A stretch of DNA of 64,000 bases, from assembly GCA_025093985.1 (NCBI GenBank), contig JACAAK010000012.1, forward strand, positions 1,736,001 through 1,800,000, read 5' to 3'. Source of the stretch: Calvatia gigantea. Its lineage: Eukaryota; Basidiomycota; Agaricomycetes; Agaricales; Lycoperdaceae. The notes under the pieces were generated by a model. It saw only the letters and a list, made by a program, of their open reading frames with translations, did no database searches and was not told where the DNA came from. Within the stretch, counting starts at the first letter, position 1, and each line of letters begins with the position of its first letter. The translations under genes and the position numbers were made by a program. Of the stretch, positions 56,712 through 64,000 are shown one piece after another.

Positions 56712-59700
56712 TTAACGTTTCATCGATCGAGCGGCTTTATCCCATGCTTCGATATCGGAACCGAAGATCAGTCCTAGTTCAGGGCGGAAGAGATTGATTT
56801 TGGTTACGCCAAGATTCTTTGTAAAGATATCGGCGGGATTGTCTTGTGAAGACACATCACCAATAACAATAATACCTTCCTCAACTAATTCTCGCACATA
56901 GTGGTAATGAATATCCACGTGCTTCGACCGTTTTTCAACAATGGGATTTTCAGTCCAAAATTTGGACCCATCGTTGTCGCCGTAGAGAATAGGAGTTGGG
57001 TGCTCAATCTTGAGCTCCTCCAGAAGCTGTGACAGCCATTTCACTTGTTGTGAAGCGTCAGACAGTTCTTTGTATTCCGCCTCGGTGGACGATAATGAAA
57101 CCGTCTTTTGTCGTCGCGAAGTCCAGGTAACAGCCCTGGACGCGATCATACAAACGTTTCCCGATACAGATCGGCGGGTTTCTGTATCTTGAGCCCAATC
57201 CGAGTCACTGAGGCATTCCAGCGTCACCGCGGATTTCCCAGTATTGCCTTCATATTTTAATGCATAGTTCCTTGTCATAGACAAGTACTTTAATACATGT
57301 ATTCTGGCGCGATAGTGCTCGGGTGCGGGGTTAGCGGCATGTTGTGCCAGCTTAACTACGGCAAAGGCTATGTCGGGCCTAGTACCAATCATCAAGTACA
57401 TTAAGGATCCAACCAGTTGTTGGTACTTTTGACGGAAGGGGTGCGATGCAGTTTCCTTGTTCGTTACAAACTGGAAGCCAGCTGGTAATGGCGTTTTAGC
57501 CATTGCAGACTGCGGAACCTGGAAGCGCTGCAAGATCTTATCCAGGTATTTCACCTGTTGGATGAAGATTTGACGCTTGGAGCGATTCCTCGAGATTTTC
57601 ATCCCAAGGAATTCTTCACAGGGACCATGGTCTCTGCATTCCCACTTTTTAGTGAACTTTCCCTTCAACTCGTTGAGGAGGGGGGAGTTTTTCTTTCCCA
57701 AGAAATTCACGTCATCAACGTAGACAATGGCTACTACAAGCTCTTTTGTTTTTGGATGTCTGTGAAAGTATACAGCGTAGTCGGATTTGCAGCGGGTAAA
57801 TCCCAGCTCAATCATTGATTGATGCAATTCTTTCCACCACTGGCGACCAGCTTGTTTAAGGCCGTAAATCGCTCATTTAAGTCTCCATACTTTTCCTTCC
57901 TGCCCGGGAAGTCGAAACCCTTCGGGCTGTTCCATGTATATTTCCTCATCCAGTTTGCCATATAAGTAGGCTGTTTTTACGTCGACACTATGCATATCCC
58001 AATCATGGATTGCAGCGAGTGCGAAGCTTACGCGCGCAGACTCGTAGCGGACAACTGGTGAGAAAAGCTCGTTATAGTCGATGCCTTCAATCTGCGAGAA
58101 CCCCTTTGCAACTAAGTGAGCTCGCAGGCGGCCATCAGACTTTTCGAGGAATACCCAACGGTTTTTAACCGTCCTCCTTCCTTTTGGAAGATCTACTAGT
58201 TCGTAAACCCCTCATTTTTTCAACGCTTCGAGTTCCTCGATACACGCAGCCATCCATTTTGCCTTAGTAGGCTCAGGAAGCTTAAGCATGTCACGGAAAG
58301 TTTCAGGCTCTCCGTGTGCGGTATTATGTACCGTCTGTATCAAGAAATTGATCAATTTTACTCCTCCCTCAGCGACAAGCCTTTCAATGTCCATGTCATT
58401 TACATCGTGAGATGTTGGATCATTGCTTTCAGGCATAGGCGGCAGTTCCGGACGTGGAGGGAGCTGAAATGGAGGCATATCAAAGGGTTGTGGCAGGTAC
58501 CGCTCAGCACGAACTCTTTGCCTCACATATTCAGGATGATTAGTCCTTGCTCTTCGCTCATGAATTATTTCGTCCGAAGGGGCATTGGCGCATACGCGCT
58601 GCCTTTGCCTCTGCTGCTCTTGTCGGTGAGTCCGATCTATTTCTCTTTCAATCAAAATTGGACGCCTGTTCTCTCCATATGTATTATCCGGTCTGACAGG
58701 AGGCCTGCCTTGTCGTTCAGAACGACGTGGCTCTACCTGATCAGAACTGACAGCACGACGTTTGGGAACAGGGATTGGGAATTCCTCATTCTCGGTATCC
58801 CATACATCTCTGTCCACATGCCAATTATCACGTACATCTGGCTCCTCCTCAACGGTCGTTCCACGTGAAGGTGGCGACTCAGGTGGAGGAACCCAAGGTG
58901 GCGTATTGCCAGGTGATGGCCGTCGTGAATTAATGCTGTCTGGCGGAGTAGAATCACGCCTGGGTAAAGGAGGTGAAGGCAGAGAATATTTCGGTTTAAA
59001 TGGTGGAGCAACCGGGGGTAACGAAACTGGATGATCAGGTGGAGGTGGAACAATTCCAGCATCATCCGAAGATGGCGGAATAGGTGGTTCATTCTCTAAT
59101 CCTGGTCCAGGCAGATTTCTCTCTCTTCCGTGATTAGGCCGGTTACTGCTATCCGGCACTGAATTGGGGCATTTAGGGAAATATCCCTCGTTGAACAAGG
59201 CGTTTGGTGATATAAAGATCACATTGCCTGCCGTGTGCCGCATAAAGACGTAGTTTTTACTGCCTTTGTATCCAAGAAAGATCATCATCTCGGATTTTGC
59301 GGACAATTTGTTTGGGCGGATCTCATCGGGTAGATATACATACGCGCCGCATCCAAACACACGGATATGGGACAGATTTGGCTTTTCCCTCGAATAACAC
59401 TCAAAAGGTGTCTTCCACTGCAGACGCTGGACTGGTGTGCGATTATATAAATGCACAGCTGTGTTCAACGCAAATTCCCACCACGAGTCAGGTAGACATG
59501 CCTGTAGCCTTATAGCTTGGGCTTTCTCGTGTAGGGTGCGGTTCAGTCGCTCTGCTCTCCCGTTCTGCTGATGCGCATAGGGAGCAGTGGTCTCGTGGGT
59601 AATTCCACGTGCCGCGAGTCCTGCCAATAATCTTTCATTGACGTATTCTCCTCCATTATCGGTGCGAAGTCGTTTGACTCGCATTCCGGAGAGGTTCTCT

Positions 59701-62462
59701 AACGCACTGATTAGCTGAATTAGCTTCTCAGAAGCCTCAGACTTCTTTCGAAGGAGGACTATATGTGCGTGAGAAGAGAAGTCATCAAGGAACGTCATTG
59801 CCCATTTATATTTATGGTAGCTAATGACGGGCAGTTCCAGCAAGTCTGAGTGACATAGCTCAAAGACTGCGGTGGCTCGCTTGGAGTTAATCGGGAAGGG
59901 GTTGTTATGCATTTTCCCCTTGGCACAGCCGTCGCAAATGCCTTTCCGAGTAGATGGCGCGGGAATCGACGCGATGCCCTCAACGTGCTTTGGAAGCTCG
60001 GAGAGTGCGCGATCCGAAGGGTGTCCCATTCGACGATGCCAATCGATATAATCAAGTTGGCGTAATGTCAACGCTACTGGGTTTTCCTTGCTGTTTTGCA
60101 AGACATACGTGTGCACCGTATGTACGTTGTTTTTGAACAAACGATGAGGCCAGGCGGTTAATACAGCTCTTCCTGATTTATCACAGATGGTGGTTCCTTT
60201 AACGGTTGCCTCTAAAACATAGCCGTTCCGAAGAATCTGGCCTGAGGACATTAACCATTCTGTGATTTCTTTGATGTAAAAGACCGGCGCAATACACGAA
60301 GTAGCGCTCCTGGACTTTCCCTTGTCTGTCACGTCATGCTGGAAAATCATAGACCCTCGTCCTGTCATTTCGTAAATCCGGTTGCCAGCGGCTTGTATAA
60401 GCCCGTAATGGCCCATCTTAACCTCTGCGAAATCAGAGAGATAACTGGTGACATGGTACGATGCTCCAGAATCAAGGAGCCAGTCTGCGTTATTCACAGA
60501 ATGTTTATTCCCTTCTTCTCGACACTTTTGGCACTGAGATAAATCACAAATGTGATATGTAATGATCTGATTAAGATCCTCGTGCTCTTCGTGGAGTTCT
60601 GACCTTAACTTGTCTGAATACTCGTGATTATTCACGGTATATGTAGCGTTCATCTTACTTTCCAGCTTAGTTATACCAGCGGAATAAGCAGAAGTGGAAG
60701 CGCCTTGGGCGCGCTTCCAGCATACATTGCAATTCAGGAAATCTGTACAGCGGTGTCTACGACGAGTCCCTACAGGAGGTGGATGACGTGCTACATCTGC
60801 ATAGGTGCCCCGCTCTCTTCGGCGGCCACCTGGTCGTCCCAACTCAACCTCGGAATCTCCAGGGCATCCCGCTCTGAGGCAGACAGACCCTGTGTCTGTA
60901 TCGTTCCGTCCCATCCGTTGATGGGGCTGCACATTATCCTCTGCATCAGAACAAGAATAGTAGTCAGTTGAAGGTACTGACCCACACCCTCCGTCGGAAC
61001 CGTAGTCGGTGTCCGAGTCGTTGTCGTCTAAGACCGACTCGAGGACAGACTCGATTTCCTTCGGTGCCTGCTTCTTCTTGAGCGGCTTGGGCTTCTTGAT
61101 AATCGCCGGCTTGCTGTACACAGGGGCCGGCCACGCGATTTCGTCTTCCTCCCTTGTGACGGTGGATGGAGAATTGTCAACATCCATTTCGTCAAAACAC
61201 TTCCACATCTCCTCCGAACTCTCGCCCAACGAAGAAGTTGACTTGAGACGTTCGTCCCACTTCTTCAATGCGGTAACCTTGGCTTTCACCGAAGGTTTGC
61301 GACGAGCTTCGGGCTCGGGCGCAGTGATGTGTGACGCGAGCGGAGTGGCATTGCTGCCAGTGGCAGCGGAGGCAACGGGAGGTGTCTTGGCTCGACGCAT
61401 TGCTTCTACAAGGGAACGAGTGGATGGTGGCGGCACAGTTTGTGCCTGCGACACGAAGTCCACGTCCTGAATATATCCAGAAGAGGTGGCGGTGTTGCCT
61501 TGCACACCTCCCTCCTTTCCCTTTCCTTTTCCTTTTCCTTGAGGGCGCCATCGGCGTTTCTTCTCGCTGTCGCCTTCTCCTCCAGATGGCTTTTGCTGTT
61601 GCTGCTGCTGCTGCTGCTGGGGCTGCTGCTGGGGCTTTTTAGACCCCGAAGGCTGCTGCTTCCCTTGCTGCTGGCGCTGCTGCTGCTGCTGCCCACCTCC
61701 TTGTCGTGGAGTGAAGCGCGCTCGTTGCGTGTGGGTGGTCTGGTTGGAGGCGTAAGCGGCAATGATGCCGCTTCGGGCCTTATCCCACGTCAACTCGTGG
61801 AGCGACGTGTTCAAGGTGAGGAGCATCTGAGCTACGTGGCTCAAAGACGGGTGGAGTGAGTGGAGAAGGATCATTGTTTCGATCTCCGGGGCAATGCCAC
61901 TATCCATGGCGTCAAGCTGCCCGAAGATCTGCTGGAGCTCGCTCATTTTGAGCGAGGGATCACCGCCGAGAGGGAGCTCAAACGTTATAGCGCGAATGAA
62001 CTCATTATAGACCTGGGCTGGTCCAGGAAGGCCGTATTGGCCCTGCAACTGAGACCAGAGAGCGCGAGCATCCCGGGCAGAATGCTTGAGCATGCTGTTG
62101 GGGAGAGTTGCCTCAATCAACCCAAGGGCTCGCATCCGGAGGTTGTTGGCCATACCAACACTGCGGCGCTCCTCAGCAGTCGCAGGAATCGGAGTTCCTG
62201 GTCGTGCGGGACGTGCCGGCGAAGTGCTAGTCGCCGGGATAGCAGGGTGCTCAGGCCCATAAGCCTGCTCATACTGGACGGGTTCGTCCATGGCTCCAGA
62301 GAAATCCCATCCAGTCCAGGAGCAGTCGTTTAAGGAAATGCACATAAGTGCAGACCGAAGGCGAAGCGACCAGATAGTGTAGTTACCTGTCCCCGTGAGG
62401 ACAGGAAGCTGTCTGCTAGGGGTTTGAACAAAACCCGGCGTAGCAGCTGCCAGTTTAGACAT
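56712..62462 (-). CDS. Copia Gag-Pol polyprotein (two in-frame TGA codons)
   Basis: Start at ATG 62462 (MSKLAAATPGF). Gag opens with LPVLTGTGNYTIWSLRLRSA and has a Gln-rich tract near 61590-61700. Protease: DWLLDSGASYHV near 60460. Integrase zinc finger: HRRMGHPSD and CDGCAKG. Integrase core D-D-E: CHSDL, RTDNGGEY, NGRAERLNRTL. Reverse transcriptase: SVDVKTAYLYGKL, AIYGLKQAGRQWW, VAIVYVDDVNFLG. RNase H: DSDWAQD, SLSSTEAEYKEL, and HVDIHYHYVRE near the end. One frame runs about 5.75 kb without any frameshift, but TGA codons at 58214-58212 and 57875-57873, both in the reverse transcriptase, would stop translation before its catalytic core. So this copy is probably not autonomous. No separate Gag stop is evident. 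Confidence 0.93.
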
Positions 62463-62641
62463 ATCTAAGATAGGGTAAACACGCGTTAGCATCATGTAGG
62501 ACTGCAGTGCGTGATGCACGCGTCGCAACATGGGGCAGACACAGGGATCAAATGGACCAAAGGGCCACCGTCTCCCAGGTTGCGTACGACCGTAGCCTCC
62601 TACACTCTACCAGCATTGCAAACGCGGTCTGAGTGAGCGGC

Positions 62642-62658
62642 GGTCGGGGCCCATAACC
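62642..62658 (-). promoter_or_regulatory. Copia primer-binding site (half-tRNA iMet type)
   Basis: Directly after the 5' LTR the element strand reads ggttatgggccccgacc. Its complement contains gggcccataacc, the anticodon stem-loop of eukaryotic initiator tRNA-Met (CAT anticodon). Drosophila copia and yeast Ty5 are known to prime with such an internal half-tRNA fragment. Confidence 0.75.
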
Positions 62659-63066
62659 TGTTAAGATGAGTACACCACAATAGTTTGCACTAGTGGCGGA
62701 GGGGAGTTGTACTCACTGGGTTTGTTGAGATGTGCGTTGTAGACTGTAGCTAGAGGATATCTTAGAGGAATGATGGGCAAAAGATAGACTGGATTGTCTA
62801 AAGAATATATGCATACTACATAGATCTTATATATCTAATGTCTCTGGTCTGTGCGCCGTTCTACCTAATACAGGTGAGGTCTTATCTGCCAGTAGCATAT
62901 ACAGAGCATACTGCGTACATTGTTCTATTTAATAGACCATGACCAGCAACCTAGAGTGCGGTCTAGTACATTGTTCGTTATCTCTCTTCAAGAGTGAAGT
63001 ACTCAAGAACTCGTTTCAGCTATAAATAGACTGAACCAACGTAGTGGTACGGATCGAGATTCAACA
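62659..63066 (-). repeat. Copia 5' LTR
   Basis: 408 bp, three transitions relative to the 3' LTR, each at a CpG in one of the copies. Should hold the element promoter. Confidence 0.95.
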
Positions 63067-63317
63067 TTGTGTACCTGTTTCATCTATCTTAGTCTCAGTG
63101 ATCTCTGGGTATTGACTCATACACTACTATGCCATTGTTATCAGACATTTCATGTAGTAGTCCCATCCATTCAACTGGATGACCCTCTTGTATTTAAGTG
63201 TACATACATCCTCCTGTATTCAGTATACTTAACTACCTTCAGTTCCTCTCCCCTTATTTGCCCTCAAGTCTTAGCCTAAGTTGCAACCTGAGGTTCCACC
63301 TGACTAAGGTCATAATA

Positions 63318-64000
63318 TTTGGTTAAGCATTCCACCTCACCTTGCAAAGAGTAGGCTGAAATAGGCCTGAACAACAATAAACTCAAAAGCCAGTATATAA
63401 GCTCAAACCCAGACAAATATAGAGAACTGAACCTTGAAGTGTCAGACAATGAATCAGAAACATCAGATGAAGAAGAAACAGGAAACCCTGAAGTACCTGT
63501 AGAACCAGCCAAACATGATGAACCCAGAGCAAATCCAACAGGAGAAGAAGAAGTACTATCAGAACTTCTAAATGAACTTGACTTAGCAAAAGAAGAGTTA
63601 ATGCATCAAGAGAACCTGACACAAGAACAAGAAGGAACTGAATCAGAAACCAACTCTGATACCAACTCAGATATGACTGACAATGCTGTAGTACCTACAG
63701 CAATGCCCAGTGGGAAAGGCTTAGTGCCAGACCCCAGGTTTTTCAATGGAACCTGCACTAAATTTGACAACTGGTGGAGAGCCATGACACTCTTCATGAA
63801 ATTCAACAAGATCAGTATGGTGGATGATAAAGCCATAGTAGTCCTAGCCAGACTGTGAGAAGGAATAGCAGGGGCATATATAGCTATAAAGGTATTACAA
63901 ATCCTAGAAGGAGAAGACTCAGTAGACTGGAAGGTGTTCTCCAAAGATTTCAGAAAAACCTTCTTCAACAATGCCTCAAATAGCAAGGCAGAATGGCAGA
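63318..64000 (+). pseudogene. Gypsy retrotransposon 5' body with gag (truncated by window end)
   Basis: After the LTR end at 63317 a leader follows, then a frame from about 63349 with an acidic N-terminus (SDNESETSDEEETGNPEV) and a Gag core: VPDPRFFNGTCTKFDNWW, RAMTLFMKFNKISMVDDKA, then after an in-frame TGA at 63856-63858 EGIAGAYIAIKVLQILEG and VDWKVFSKDFRKTFFNNA, the usual retrotransposon Gag pattern. There is no good ATG upstream of the core in this frame. The TGA and lack of start suggest decay; the rest lies beyond the window. Confidence 0.75.

Larger units (their letters stand above)
56279..63066 (-). mobile_element. Ty1/Copia LTR retrotransposon, nearly intact
   Basis: 6788 bp. Two 408-bp LTRs (56279-56686 and 62659-63066) differ at only three positions. 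The insertion is flanked by a perfect 5-bp duplication ttgtg (56274-56278 and 63067-63071). The minus strand carries a primer-binding site, one Gag-Pol frame with domain order Gag, protease, integrase, reverse transcriptase, RNase H, and a polypurine tract next to the 3' LTR. That order (integrase before reverse transcriptase) defines Copia. The near-identical LTRs indicate recent insertion. It sits inside the LTR of a Gypsy element. Confidence 0.97.
56217..63317 (+). repeat. Family A (Gypsy) LTR split by the Copia insertion
   Basis: The LTR starts TGTTGTGGATTTCACTG at 56217, is interrupted after 56278 and resumes at 63072 (tacctgtttcatc) to end near 63317 (aaggtcataata). The joined length of about 308 bp equals the other family A LTRs. 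The plus-oriented Gypsy body follows to the end of the window, so this is its 5' LTR. Confidence 0.8.

Noticed and set aside
61440..61859. Leu-rich open frame opposite Copia gag
   Set aside because: Antisense of the polyglutamine tract (CAG/CTG), which gives a false membrane-like protein.

Overview
The window is nuclear DNA of a basidiomycete fungus, most likely an agaricomycete. The evidence is gene density, short GT-AG introns of about 48-80 nt, a Clp1-like (clampless) gene, an agaricomycete-style coiled-coil/F-box protein, a copper-fist regulator, and Copia and Ty3/Gypsy retroelements. Strict ATG starts and spliced exons were assumed throughout. I could not run any search, so family names rest on motifs and recalled family consensus.

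Layout. 1-10.5 kb: a degenerate tandem array of three paralogous genes (period about 4.4-4.9 kb) for membrane proteins with a HET-like domain; every copy is broken. 11.3-13.6 kb: a small secreted protein gene (-) and a GFA/CENP-V-type zinc enzyme gene (+). 13.9-17.3 kb: a SAP-domain protein. 18.2-19.5 kb: an F-box relic (-). 20.1-26.4 kb: RRP9/U3-55K (-), alanine aminotransferase (+) and a copper-fist transcription factor (+). 27-30 kb: gene-poor DNA with two non-autonomous DNA transposons, one with ~170-bp terminal inverted repeats and a 9-bp target duplication. 30.5-44.3 kb: an orphan 350-aa protein, an FAD-dependent oxidoreductase, two convergent Clp1-like genes and a repeat-rich disordered protein. 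44.6-51.2 kb: a compact housekeeping block with RPF2 (-), a CCC1/VIT1-type transporter (+), HMG-CoA lyase (-), a CaM-kinase (-) and an intron-containing tRNA-Asn. 51.2-64 kb: a nest of LTR retrotransposons. A nearly intact Copia element (56279-63066, minus strand) sits inside a Gypsy LTR, beside older inverted LTRs and gag relics.

Functional themes. Ribosome biogenesis appears twice (RRP9 for 18S processing, RPF2 for 5S RNP/60S assembly). Metal biology appears twice (copper-fist regulator, iron/manganese vacuolar transporter). Sexual development is suggested by the Clp1-like pair, and self/non-self recognition by the HET-like array. The genes look independently transcribed. The clearest shared control region is the 131-bp divergent promoter between RPF2 and the CCC1-like gene.

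A caution for any reader: many genes in the first 24 kb, and one at 34 kb, need single-base frame corrections, nearly all +1. Genes elsewhere (copper-fist, RPF2, transporter, HMG-CoA lyase, kinase) read cleanly. This may be consensus error or real decay, and is reported as a finding.
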